DNA of 64,000 bases from Bacteroidales bacterium UBA5371. Lineage in GTDB: Bacteria; Bacteroidota; Bacteroidia; Bacteroidales; P3. The position numbers were made by a program, and so were the translations under genes. Positions 35,101 through 42,380 of this stretch are shown piece by piece; the stretch's first letter is position 1, and each line of letters starts with the position of its first letter. The stretch is taken from positions 27,428 to 91,427 of the forward strand of contig DHPF01000008.1 in the NCBI GenBank assembly GCA_002407855.1, in the 5' to 3' direction. The notes beneath the pieces are model-generated. The model made no database searches and was not told the origin of the DNA. It saw nothing but the letters and a program-made list of their open reading frames with translations.

Positions 35101-35152
35101 TAGGATAGTTAATGAGAGTGTTAATCAGACTTTGAAACTGATTGTACAATAA
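32135..35152 (+). CDS. BspA-like leucine-rich-repeat surface protein with T9SS type A sorting domain
   Basis: Exported protein of 1005 residues. A signal peptide (1-21) leads to twelve 23-residue LRR_5 (BspA/TpLRR) units of the form SVTSIGDYAFYGCTGLTSIT, residues about 80-390. Eight repeats of about 51 residues follow (CQGETYSQFGFN, then AGFYTQSLQT, then KGCDSVVNLNLIVNPIY), each with one Cys at the start and one in GCDS, probably disulfide-bonded beta modules. An FN3-like stretch comes next, then the C-terminal sorting domain (VKLYPNPTEGKARLEIEG to VRIVNESVNQTLKLIV), which directs secretion by the type IX system and cleavage or anchoring at the cell surface. BspA relatives act in adhesion; the ligand here is unknown. 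Repeat units are near-identical at DNA level, so length may vary between strains. Confidence 0.93.
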   Translation: MKKSLLILFAIIFAISLNTQAEDFSAVYNGKTIYYNITSSTSPLTVAVTYRGPSDSYYPNEYSGTVSIPDSVQYSGNYYKVTSIGDYAFRNCIGLTSVTIPNSVTSIGDYAFTSYYTSLTSITIPNSVISIGDQAFYGCTGLTSITIPNSVTSIGYGAFYGCSGLTSITIPNSVTSIGSSAFYNCYGLTSITIGNSVTSIGDWVFYGCIGLTSVTIPNSVTSIGGEAFKHCTSLTSITIPNSVISIGSSAFYNCSGLTSITIPNSVTSISDYAFNGCTSLTSITIGNSVTSIGQNAFRGCSGLTSITIPNSVTSIGNNAFQYCTNLDTVYFNANNCYSMGTSTYYVFDGCFNFRTLIIGDSVQNIPSYAFYNCNSLTSITSKAINPPAVQGNSFSGVSKTIPFNLPCISIQSYQSNSYWNEFTNKIGGSPRAAQFITTSICPGETYTDYGANINTAGDYTLVNGCDSVILNLSIKPTFQTDYYDTICKGQNYNNYGFSFVADTSGIYKYNLQAVNSCDSVICLNLFVNPIYNDTIIAEICNGETYSQFGFNENTAGFYTQSLQTIKGCDSIVNLNLIINPIYNDTILAEICSNETYTLNGFNVYTAGFYTQNLQTTKGCDSVVNLNLIVNPIYLTNHFDTICKGQLYNNYGFNFTSDTSGFYTQNLQTIKGCDSIINLNLIVNPIYNDTIIAEICNGETYSQFGFNENTAGFYTQSLQTIKGCDSVVNLSLIVNPIYNDTIIAEICQGEVYSQFGFIVSTAGFYTQSLQTIKGCDSIVNLSLIVNPIYNDTIIAEICQGETYSQYGFNVNSSGLHTQSLQAINGCDSVVNLSLVVNPTPNKPLSLVINQTPNYFELIWQGNSSEYDIYRNDSLIANVSQPIYLDNNLLNGTPYCYKVKARIGDCESEFSDLACKSFVGLEDISQSNLQVKLYPNPTEGKARLEIEGLNSDADVLVYDMVGRVVQRHSLNKGKNDLEIDLSGYAKGVYSVRIVNESVNQTLKLIVQ
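32372..33110 (+). repeat. 69-bp tandem repeats encoding LRR units
   Basis: About eleven coding repeats of 69 bp (one of 72 bp) with invariant blocks such as AACTCTGTTACTTCAATTGG. High identity between units suggests recent expansion or gene conversion. Confidence 0.9.
33455..34650 (+). repeat. About 150-bp tandem repeats encoding GCDS modules
   Basis: Eight coding repeats. The copies beginning near 33714 and 34188 are almost identical over some 130 bp although other copies lie between them, pointing to duplication of a multi-unit block or gene conversion. Confidence 0.88.
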
Positions 35153-35181
35153 TAAATAACAAATTACCAAACAATAGAATT

Positions 35182-35209
35182 GTAGAGACGTGATTAATCA
35201 CGTCTCTAC
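35182..35209. terminator. Perfect 28-nt palindrome, REP-like or terminator
   Basis: A perfect inverted repeat that opens with GTAGAGACGTGAT and closes with its complement, followed by TTGTTTTATT. It could end the BspA-like transcript. The GTAGAGACG ends resemble palindromic repeats scattered in other bacterial genomes, so it may also be a mobile palindromic element. Confidence 0.75.
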
Positions 35210-35329
35210 TTGTTTTATTAGTATTAAATTCACGTTTTTATTATTTTCTAAAATAAAGATTAGGTTATATCTTGATTTCTTTTTAATTTTGCAAATTGAT
35301 TTTTAAGCTAAAATATTAAAAAAGATTAT

Positions 35330-37150
35330 ATGAAAAAAGATAAATTGTTTTCAGAGTTTCCTCCCGTTTCAACTGAGCAATGGGAAGAGGTTATTATGGC
35401 TGACCTTAAAGGTGGCGATTATGAAAAGAAATTAGTATGGAAAACCATTGAAGGAATTGATGTTAGACCTTATTATAGGGCTGAGGATATTAAGGATTTG
35501 AATCTCGCACCAACAACAAAGAAAGATAATAATTGGGATATTCGTCAAGATATTTTTGAGTCTGATATTAAGGTTGCAAATCAAATTGCTATTGAAGGGC
35601 TTAAAAGAGGAGTGAACTCTCTTGGTTTTGATGTTACAAAGGTTAAAACTATGGAAGATATGAAAACTCTTTTGAATGGTATTAACCCAACTGAAATTAA
35701 GCTAAACTTTAAAACGAATATTTGCTATCGTGATTTTCTTCTATTATTTATTGATTATTTAAAATCATCAAATTACGATCTTCAAAAAGTTTATGGTTCT
35801 TTGAATTATGATCCTTTAATTTATGCTCTTTACAAAGGGGAATTTGGTTGCCAAGAGGAAGAAATGTTTGAAAGGTTAGCCTCTTTATTGACTATTGTTA
35901 AAGAAAATATTCCAAATTTTGACACAATAACTGTGAATGGACATGTATTTAATAATGCAGGTGCTTCAATTGTTCAGGAATTAGCATATACTCTTTCAGC
36001 AGCCAACGAATATTTAGCTAATTTAACCTCAAAAGGTATTCCTGCTCATTCAGTGGGTTATAGAATGATGTTCTCTTTTGCAACAGGAAGTAACTATTTT
36101 ATGGAAATTGCAAAGATACGTGCTGCAAGAATTTTATGGAAAAAGATTATGCAGGAGTATAATCCTAAATGCGATAGTGCTTATGATGTGTTTATTGCAA
36201 CTGAAAGTTCTTTCTACAACAAAACTATTTACGACCCTTATGTTAATATGCTAAGAACAACTACCGAAACTATGTCTTCGGCAATTGCGGGTGCTGATTC
36301 TATTTCGGTTTATCCTTTTGATTGTGCTTTTAAAGAGGGAGATGATTTTTCAAATAGAATTGCAAGTAATCAACAAATACTTCTTAAAGAAGAATCTTAT
36401 TTAGATAAGGTTATTGACCCTTCTGCTGGAAGTTATTATATTGAAAACCTAACTTCATCAATTGCTTCTGCTGCTTGGGATATATTTAAGCAAATTGAAG
36501 AAAAGGGAGGTTTCCTAAAAGCAATTAAGGAAGGTTATATTCAAGCAGAGATTGAAACAAATGCTTTTAAAAGAGCAAAAGATGTTGCAATCAGAAAGAC
36601 CTCTATCTTAGGAACAAATCAATATCCAAATCTAAATGAGGAAATGTCTTCAAAGGTTGAAACTCTTTGTCATGGGATTACTAATGGAAAAGGTGAAATA
36701 AAAACTTTAAATTGTAATCGTTTGTCTGAACCATTTGAAGAGTTGAGAATGGAAGTAGAGAAATCTTCTCATAAACCAAAAGTATTTCTTTTAACCTTTG
36801 GCAACCTTGCAATGAGAAAAGCAAGGGCAGGTTTTGCAACTAATTTGTTTGGAATTGCTGGATATGAAATTATAGATAATTTAGGCTTTGCTTCGGCAGA
36901 ACAAGGGGCTAAGGCAGCTTTAGATTCTAAGGCTGAAATAGTTGTTTTGTGTTCTTCCGATGAAGAATATGCAGATTTAGTTGCAGGTGTAATGCCTATT
37001 TTGAAAGGAAAGGTTAATCATATCGTGGTAGCAGGTAACCCTGTTGAGCAGATAGAAAACTTCAGGGCACAAGGTATTACAGATTTTATTAGTGTTAAGA
37101 CAAACGCTTTGGAAGCATTGCAAAGCTATAATAAAACTTTGTTAAAATAA
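35330..37150 (+). CDS. mutA: Methylmalonyl-CoA mutase small subunit
   Basis: Non-catalytic beta subunit of the B12-dependent mutase that interconverts succinyl-CoA and methylmalonyl-CoA in propionate metabolism. The N-terminus LFSEFPPVSTEQWEEVIMAD and the TIM-barrel segment with RPYYRAEDI and TLSAANEYLANL fit the family. The C-terminal Rossmann-like domain (FGNLAMRKARAGFATNLFGI to the end) lacks the DxHxxG cobalamin motif, as expected for the small subunit. Length 606 is normal. The large subunit gene mutB, usually directly downstream, is absent: a terminator follows at once. TAATTTTG at 35284-35291 may be the -7 box. Confidence 0.9.
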   Translation: MKKDKLFSEFPPVSTEQWEEVIMADLKGGDYEKKLVWKTIEGIDVRPYYRAEDIKDLNLAPTTKKDNNWDIRQDIFESDIKVANQIAIEGLKRGVNSLGFDVTKVKTMEDMKTLLNGINPTEIKLNFKTNICYRDFLLLFIDYLKSSNYDLQKVYGSLNYDPLIYALYKGEFGCQEEEMFERLASLLTIVKENIPNFDTITVNGHVFNNAGASIVQELAYTLSAANEYLANLTSKGIPAHSVGYRMMFSFATGSNYFMEIAKIRAARILWKKIMQEYNPKCDSAYDVFIATESSFYNKTIYDPYVNMLRTTTETMSSAIAGADSISVYPFDCAFKEGDDFSNRIASNQQILLKEESYLDKVIDPSAGSYYIENLTSSIASAAWDIFKQIEEKGGFLKAIKEGYIQAEIETNAFKRAKDVAIRKTSILGTNQYPNLNEEMSSKVETLCHGITNGKGEIKTLNCNRLSEPFEELRMEVEKSSHKPKVFLLTFGNLAMRKARAGFATNLFGIAGYEIIDNLGFASAEQGAKAALDSKAEIVVLCSSDEEYADLVAGVMPILKGKVNHIVVAGNPVEQIENFRAQGITDFISVKTNALEALQSYNKTLLK

Positions 37151-37173
37151 AGAGATAATACTTATCTCAATAC

Positions 37174-37217
37174 AAAAAACTCCACTTTAATTTTCTTAAA
37201 AGTGGAGTTTTTTTTGT
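37174..37217. terminator. Bidirectional rho-independent terminator
   Basis: Stem AAAAACTCCACTTT with its complement AAAGTGGAGTTTTT around a short AT loop, with A and T runs on both flanks. It ends mutA and the converging response regulator gene. Confidence 0.92.
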
Positions 37218-37266
37218 TTAAAGAGTAGCTCTTTACTCAACAAATAAGAGCTTATCCCTTACTATT

Positions 37267-37989
37267 CTATTTTGTATTTTGTGTAGTAAACATAAGTTTA
37301 AATCCAACTCCATGTATGTTTGCTAATTTAACATTTGGGTCGTATTGTAATAACTTTCTTAGTCTGGTTATATAAACATCCATACTTCTTGCACTAAAAT
37401 AGGTATTGTTTTTCCAAACCCTTTGCAATATAACTTGTCTGGTTATTGTTTGATTTGCTTTCAGAAGGAATATTTTCAGAAGTTCACTTTCTTTTCCTGT
37501 CAGTTTGATTTGTTCTGCTACATAATCGTTATTACCTTTGAAGCTCAGGATACGTTTAGAATAATCAAAAACATAGTAATCTCCAATGTAGAATATATTC
37601 TCCTTTGATTTTTCTCCAAAGACTCTTTTTGCAATGGCAAGTATCCTATAAACTAATTCATCTAAATTAATAGGCTTGTACATAAAATCGTCAGCTCCAA
37701 TCTCAAATGCCCTCAACTTGTTTTGCAGGGTTTGAGAACGTCCAGCAAGAAATATGATAGGGATTTTTGAATCCATATTTTTTATTGTTTCTGCTGTCAT
37801 ATAGCCGTCCATTATGCTTAATGAGGCGTCTAAGATAATAAAATCAACCTCTTTTGCAGAGTAGGTTTCTATTGCTTTCTGACCATCGGTAACCAATATT
37901 GTTTGGAAACCACTTTTTTCAAGATGAACTTTTAGGATTGGTCCTAAATTTAAATCACCTTCTGCTAATAAAATTTTTAAAGTTTTCAT
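37267..37989 (-). CDS. OmpR/PhoB-family response regulator
   Basis: Two-domain transcriptional regulator of 240 residues. The receiver domain (1-118) has the phospho-acceptor D54 in DFIILDASLSIMDGY and K105 in YKPIN. The acidic pocket reads E10-G11-D12 instead of the usual E-D-D, and the switch Thr/Ser is Ala82 (IIFLAGRS), so phosphorylation signalling may be altered. The C-terminal winged helix (LTGKESELLKIFLLKANQTI, RQVILQRVWKNNTYF, RSMDVYITRLRKLL, IHGVGFKLMF) is normal. It is 22 nt after lepB on the same strand. No histidine kinase gene is in the window, so it is an orphan or has a distant partner. Confidence 0.9.
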   Translation of the reverse strand: MKTLKILLAEGDLNLGPILKVHLEKSGFQTILVTDGQKAIETYSAKEVDFIILDASLSIMDGYMTAETIKNMDSKIPIIFLAGRSQTLQNKLRAFEIGADDFMYKPINLDELVYRILAIAKRVFGEKSKENIFYIGDYYVFDYSKRILSFKGNNDYVAEQIKLTGKESELLKIFLLKANQTITRQVILQRVWKNNTYFSARSMDVYITRLRKLLQYDPNVKLANIHGVGFKLMFTTQNTK

Positions 37990-38011
37990 GTTTATGTGTT
38001 TTGTTGTTGTT

Positions 38012-39736
38012 TTATTTTACTATTCTAAATAATTTATTCCATCTTATTTTACTAAACCAACTCTTGTCTTTGTTTAAACTTAACCAAACAAAAGATGCTT
38101 TTCCTACAATATGGTCTTCTGGAACAAATCCCCAAAAACGACTATCTGCGGAGTTATGTCTGTTGTCTCCTTGCATCCAGTAATAATCCATTTTAAAGGT
38201 ATATGTTTTAGTTTCTTTACCATTAATATATACTTTTCCGTCTCTTTCTTCCATTTCATTCTTCTCAAAGGCGGTAATAACTCTTTTATATAAGGCTATA
38301 TTCATAGGAGTTAGTTCAACACTCATTCCTTTCTTAGGAATTAAAACAGGTCCATAGTTATCAACATTCCAATCTAATTCATCTACATATGGGAAGAGAT
38401 GTTTTTCTTTATAACCTTTCATACACAAAACAGGAGTGATAGATTTCACATAAGGGAAAGTCTTAATCTTTTCAACTAATTCATTAGAAAGAGGCAAGGT
38501 TGGATAGTTGAATGCTTTGTTTATTTCCGATGTATCAACAGCAACCATTCTTAATACAGAGGTTTTGTCAATTAGTTCTGGGTGGAATATAACCTTGCAA
38601 GGAACTTTGGTAAATGTGCTATATGTTTGATTTTCTACTTGTAAAGGTTGAATGTCCAAAACATAAGGAGTTGTAGAAAGACTTTCTATTTGGGGTTTGG
38701 TTAGATTAATATAATATGAAAGATACATCATATCCATATCTTCTTTTGAAACTCCAATGTTTAGAAGTTCTTTTTCATTTAAAGAAGCCTCGTTTTCAGT
38801 TTCTATCTTGTAGGTTATTTGATAATCTTTCGGGCTTTCAATTGGCTTTCCATTAATGAATACAACTTGATTTTCAATTGAAATAGTTTCGCCTGGAAGT
38901 CCAATACAACGTTTAATAAAGTTTTCTCTTTTATCAATAGGACGAGTAATTATTTTTCCAAACTCCTGAGTAGAATTCCATACTCTTTCCATGCCGTATT
39001 TTCTAACCAAGCTATAATAACTATCCGCACTCTGATAGGTTGTTGAGAGAGTATCTCCATCAGGGAAATTAAACACAACATTGTCCCCTCTTTTCACTTT
39101 GCCAAAGCCAGGGAAACGATGATAGTCTAACTTTATCCATTCAACATACGATTTAACATTTAATAGAGGTATTGTATGATGAACCAATGGGAAAGCAATA
39201 GGAGTGTTAGGAACTCTTGGTCCATAAGCAATCTTACTTACAAACAAATAATCACCAACAAGAAGTGATTTTTCCATTGATGAGGTAGGAATAGTGTAAG
39301 CTTCAAAGCAGAACATTCTAATTACTGAGGCAGCAATTACAGCAAATAATATTGCATCAACCCATTCTCTTGCTGAGGAATGTTTTATTTTTGGTAATTG
39401 AGAAGGATGAGTATAAGTTTCTTTTTTTGAAAATCCTAACCATGGTAGAATGATAAAAGGAAATAAAACCCCTGCGATTTGAATTAATAGCCCGTTTTTC
39501 TTAAAACACTTCATTATCTCAATAATAATAAGCATTGCAACGAAGATATTAATGAAAGGTATTAGGCAATAAATAAACCACCAAAATTTCTTATTTGTAA
39601 TTTTTACGGCATACCAAGCGTTAAGGAAAGGAACTACACTATACCAACCTTTGACTCCTGCTTTTTGAAAGATTTTCCAAAGTCCCACAAAAGATATAAC
39701 TAATGTAATTATTATTATAATTCCGTATATACTCAT
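38012..39736 (-). CDS. lepB: Signal peptidase I, long Bacteroidota form
   Basis: Inner-membrane serine protease that removes signal peptides from Sec-exported proteins. Residues 1-100 contain four hydrophobic segments with AGVKGWYSVVPFLNAWYAVK, an extra N-terminal membrane module of the DUF5684 type. The catalytic Ser153 is in TIPTSSMEKSLLVGDYLFVSK (split here: TIPTSSMEKSL and LVGDYLF), and the catalytic Lys is in ENFIKRCIGLPGE. A long insertion of about 200 residues precedes the conserved YYWMQGDNRHNSADSRFWGF box. Length 574 is far above E. coli LepB (324) but seen in the phylum. I chose the ATG at 39736 because it begins the first membrane segment; an upstream ATG would reach into the ctpA promoter. 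Confidence 0.9.
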   Translation of the reverse strand: MSIYGIIIIITLVISFVGLWKIFQKAGVKGWYSVVPFLNAWYAVKITNKKFWWFIYCLIPFINIFVAMLIIIEIMKCFKKNGLLIQIAGVLFPFIILPWLGFSKKETYTHPSQLPKIKHSSAREWVDAILFAVIAASVIRMFCFEAYTIPTSSMEKSLLVGDYLFVSKIAYGPRVPNTPIAFPLVHHTIPLLNVKSYVEWIKLDYHRFPGFGKVKRGDNVVFNFPDGDTLSTTYQSADSYYSLVRKYGMERVWNSTQEFGKIITRPIDKRENFIKRCIGLPGETISIENQVVFINGKPIESPKDYQITYKIETENEASLNEKELLNIGVSKEDMDMMYLSYYINLTKPQIESLSTTPYVLDIQPLQVENQTYSTFTKVPCKVIFHPELIDKTSVLRMVAVDTSEINKAFNYPTLPLSNELVEKIKTFPYVKSITPVLCMKGYKEKHLFPYVDELDWNVDNYGPVLIPKKGMSVELTPMNIALYKRVITAFEKNEMEERDGKVYINGKETKTYTFKMDYYWMQGDNRHNSADSRFWGFVPEDHIVGKASFVWLSLNKDKSWFSKIRWNKLFRIVK

Positions 39737-39804
39737 TGATTTATTAATTAAATTATTATTTTTGCAACTTAGTTTTAAAACGAGAAAGAACAAATATTAT
39801 TATA

Positions 39805-41571
39805 ATGAAACGAAATATTTTTTATTTATTTTTACTAATTCCTGTTTTTCTATCATCACAGAACATAGATAGAAACGAACTATTGGCAACTGATAACAAG
39901 ATGTCCTTTACTTTAAATATGATAAGATATTACTATGCTGAAAAACCAGATATGAAAAATATAGTGGAAAAAGGGATAGTAAATATGTTAAAGGAATTAG
40001 ACCCTCATTCAGTTTATATTTCGAAGGAAGACGTACAAAAAATGAATGAACCTTTGGTTGGAAACTTTGATGGAATTGGAGTTTCGTTCCAAATAATGAA
40101 AGATACTATTTATGTTGTTGATGTAATTCGTGGAGGACCATCTGAAAAGCTTGGAGTAATGCCAGGAGATAAAATAATTAAGGTTGATGATAAAATTGCA
40201 ACAGGCGATACCATAAAAAACGATTGGGTATTTAAGAACCTTAGAGGAGTGAAAGGTTCATTAGTAAAAGTAACAATAGAACGTAAGGGTAGGAAAGAGC
40301 CAATAGTATTTGATATAATTAGAGATAAGATTCCAATCACAAGTGTTGATACTTGGTTTATGCTTGATAAAGATCTTGGCTATATTCGTTTAGATAGGTT
40401 CGCTCAAAATTCTCTTAATGAAGTTACACAGGCAATAAAAGATTTGAAAGCAAAGGGAATGAAAGAACTAATATTTGACCTAAGAGGAAATGGAGGAGGA
40501 TACTTAGATGTTGCTTTCAAACTATGTGATGAGTTTCTTTCTGAGGATAAACTTTTGGTTTATACCGAAGGAGTATCTTCGCCTCGCTACGACTTCAAGG
40601 CCGAAAGAAAAGGTGAGTTTGAAAAAGGTAAACTTGTTATATTAATAGATGAATCATCAGCCTCAGCCAGTGAAATTGTTAGTGGAGCAGTACAGGATTG
40701 GGATAGGGGAGTTATTGTTGGAAGAAGAAGCTTTGGAAAAGGACTTGTTCAAAGACCATTTAATCTGCCTGATGGTTCACAAATCAGACTAACAACCTCA
40801 CGCTACTACACTCCAAGTGGTCGTTGTATTCAAAAACCATGGGATGACGGCTTAGACTCTTACTATAAAGACTATATAAAACGATACGAACATAAAGAAT
40901 TTATAACCCCTGACTCAATCATATTTCCAGATTCACTTAAATACTCAACCCAAAACGGAAGAATTGTTTACGGAGGAGGAGGAATAATGCCGGATGTTTT
41001 TGTGCCAATGGATACTTCCAGAGCATCAGACTATTTAATTAATTTGCGTTCAAAGGGCTTGTTCAATAACTTTACAATGCTATGGGTAGATGAAAACAGA
41101 GTTAAATTCTTGAAAGAAAACCCAACCTTTGAAGATTTCAATAAAGTTTATCCATCATTAAAACTTATGGAAAAGTTTTCCTCTTACGCAGAAAAGGAAG
41201 GAGTAAAACATAATGAAATAAAGAAAGAATGGGTAAATCAAATGCTTCTTCAATATATTCAAGAACAAATTAAAGATTCAACTTCGCCAAGCTACACTTC
41301 CTATCAAACCTATGCAAAAGAGCTTTTGAGTAATCCAGACTTATTAAGTAATATAGTAGAAAAAGCAGAGAATGAAGATAAGAAAATGTCGAATATGATG
41401 CAAAAGTCCGACATTTATATTGAAGCAGTCCTAAAAGCAATGATAGCACGCAATCTTTATGGCGTTAATTACTATTACCAATCTATAAAGGATACTGATG
41501 AAGGACTTCAAAAAGCTATTTCCATAATCAAAGACGATAAGGTTTATAATAGTATAATAAGCAAGAGATAA
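39805..41571 (+). CDS. ctpA: Carboxy-terminal processing protease, S41 family
   Basis: Periplasmic PDZ-containing serine protease of 588 residues with signal peptide MKRNIFYLFLLIPVFLSSQ. The order is an N-terminal helical part (MLKELDPHSVYIS), a PDZ domain (GNFDGIGVSFQIMKDTIYVV to about residue 172) and the S41 core with FDLRGNGGGYLDVA, the nucleophile segment DESSASASEIVSGA near residue 287, and the catalytic Lys312 in SFGKGLVQ. A 200-residue C-terminal extension follows. It is divergent from lepB with 68 nt between starts; TATTTTTG at 39757-39764 is a likely -7 box. The last 24 codons are copied about 500 bp downstream. Confidence 0.94.
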   Translation: MKRNIFYLFLLIPVFLSSQNIDRNELLATDNKMSFTLNMIRYYYAEKPDMKNIVEKGIVNMLKELDPHSVYISKEDVQKMNEPLVGNFDGIGVSFQIMKDTIYVVDVIRGGPSEKLGVMPGDKIIKVDDKIATGDTIKNDWVFKNLRGVKGSLVKVTIERKGRKEPIVFDIIRDKIPITSVDTWFMLDKDLGYIRLDRFAQNSLNEVTQAIKDLKAKGMKELIFDLRGNGGGYLDVAFKLCDEFLSEDKLLVYTEGVSSPRYDFKAERKGEFEKGKLVILIDESSASASEIVSGAVQDWDRGVIVGRRSFGKGLVQRPFNLPDGSQIRLTTSRYYTPSGRCIQKPWDDGLDSYYKDYIKRYEHKEFITPDSIIFPDSLKYSTQNGRIVYGGGGIMPDVFVPMDTSRASDYLINLRSKGLFNNFTMLWVDENRVKFLKENPTFEDFNKVYPSLKLMEKFSSYAEKEGVKHNEIKKEWVNQMLLQYIQEQIKDSTSPSYTSYQTYAKELLSNPDLLSNIVEKAENEDKKMSNMMQKSDIYIEAVLKAMIARNLYGVNYYYQSIKDTDEGLQKAISIIKDDKVYNSIISKR

Positions 41572-41645
41572 AGGCAGGGTGCTATAAGGCACTTATATTA
41601 TCTTTATATTTCAAGTTTAAAAACATTAAGTCAGCACCTAAAATT

Positions 41646-41969
41646 ATGACAAAAATGAGATTGTCTAATTTCAAGATTTTACTTATATTATTTATTTTTC
41701 TCTCTTGTAAAACAGATAAATTAAATAATTTGAAAGGATATTGGACTTCTGAAGAAAATCCAAATATTGATTTTATTATTATTGACAATAAGAGAATTTG
41801 GTATTTTGAAAGTCCAGATACAAATCTATATAAAATTAATAATGACACATTTTATCTTTATGATAAAGATTTTCTTATAGGATCTTTCTTAATTAAGAAA
41901 CTAACCAAAGATAGTTTGATTTTAGAAACTGAAGATGGCTCCATTATTAGAGAATATAAAGTGAGATGA
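41646..41969 (+). CDS. Small lipoprotein of unknown function
   Basis: A 107-residue protein with signal LSNFKILLILFIFLSC and a lipobox ending at Cys21; the start may be either Met (MTKM). The mature part LKGYWTSEENPNIDFIIIDN with short strands such as DTFYLYDKDFLIGSF resembles lipocalin-like small lipoproteins of the phylum. No family is recognised. It lies between ctpA and a duplicate of the ctpA tail, so it may have arrived in, or been separated by, that rearrangement. Confidence 0.68.
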   Translation: MTKMRLSNFKILLILFIFLSCKTDKLNNLKGYWTSEENPNIDFIIIDNKRIWYFESPDTNLYKINNDTFYLYDKDFLIGSFLIKKLTKDSLILETEDGSIIREYKVR

Positions 41970-42042
41970 TTATTTATTTGTTTTATTTCTATTTAGCAAA
42001 ATAGTCATATTTTTTCTTTTTCCTTACCACATAATAGCTTCT

Positions 42043-42117
42043 TATGATGAAGAATCTCAAAAAGCAATTTCAATAATCAAAAACGATAAGGTTTATAATA
42101 GTATAATTAAGAAGTAA
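42043..42117 (+). pseudogene. Duplicated 3' end of ctpA
   Basis: Twenty-four codons plus TAA reading YDEESQKAISIIKNDKVYNS and then IIKK, against TDEGLQKAISIIKDDKVYNS and then IISKR at the end of ctpA. The DNA is about 88% identical by eye and the stop is in the same place. There is no start codon, so it is a remnant rather than a gene. Confidence 0.85.
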
Positions 42118-42137
42118 TTTTTTTCTTGCATTAATTT

Positions 42138-42222
42138 AAAATAACTCTTCGTTTTAATTTACTAACTCTTCGTTTCAGTAAATTCTTTTCAGAAGATATT
42201 TTGCTAACTCTTCGTTTTAATA
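42138..42222 (-). repeat. 21-nt heptad-type repeat array
   Basis: Four units in minus orientation reading KRRVSKI-SSEKNLL-KRRVSKL-KRRVILN then stop. It follows the radical SAM gene on its own strand by about 160 nt. The 411-nt gap 41970-42380 otherwise holds the ctpA remnant and AT-rich sequence. Confidence 0.85.
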
Positions 42223-42380
42223 ATTTTATTACTTGTTTTATTCTGTCGTGCGGGATTTACACTCCCTCACTATGAAATCCATATTAAACTTTTTGTAGCT
42301 CACAAAAATACTAATTATGGCTCAAATAACAAGAATATTGAGCTATATTTTCTATAAAAATGAGCTATAAATATAATTCT

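Noticed and set aside
39737..39793. Longer N-terminus for LepB
   Set aside because: The extra residues include a run of Cys, Asn and Lys before the first membrane segment and would cover the ctpA promoter region.
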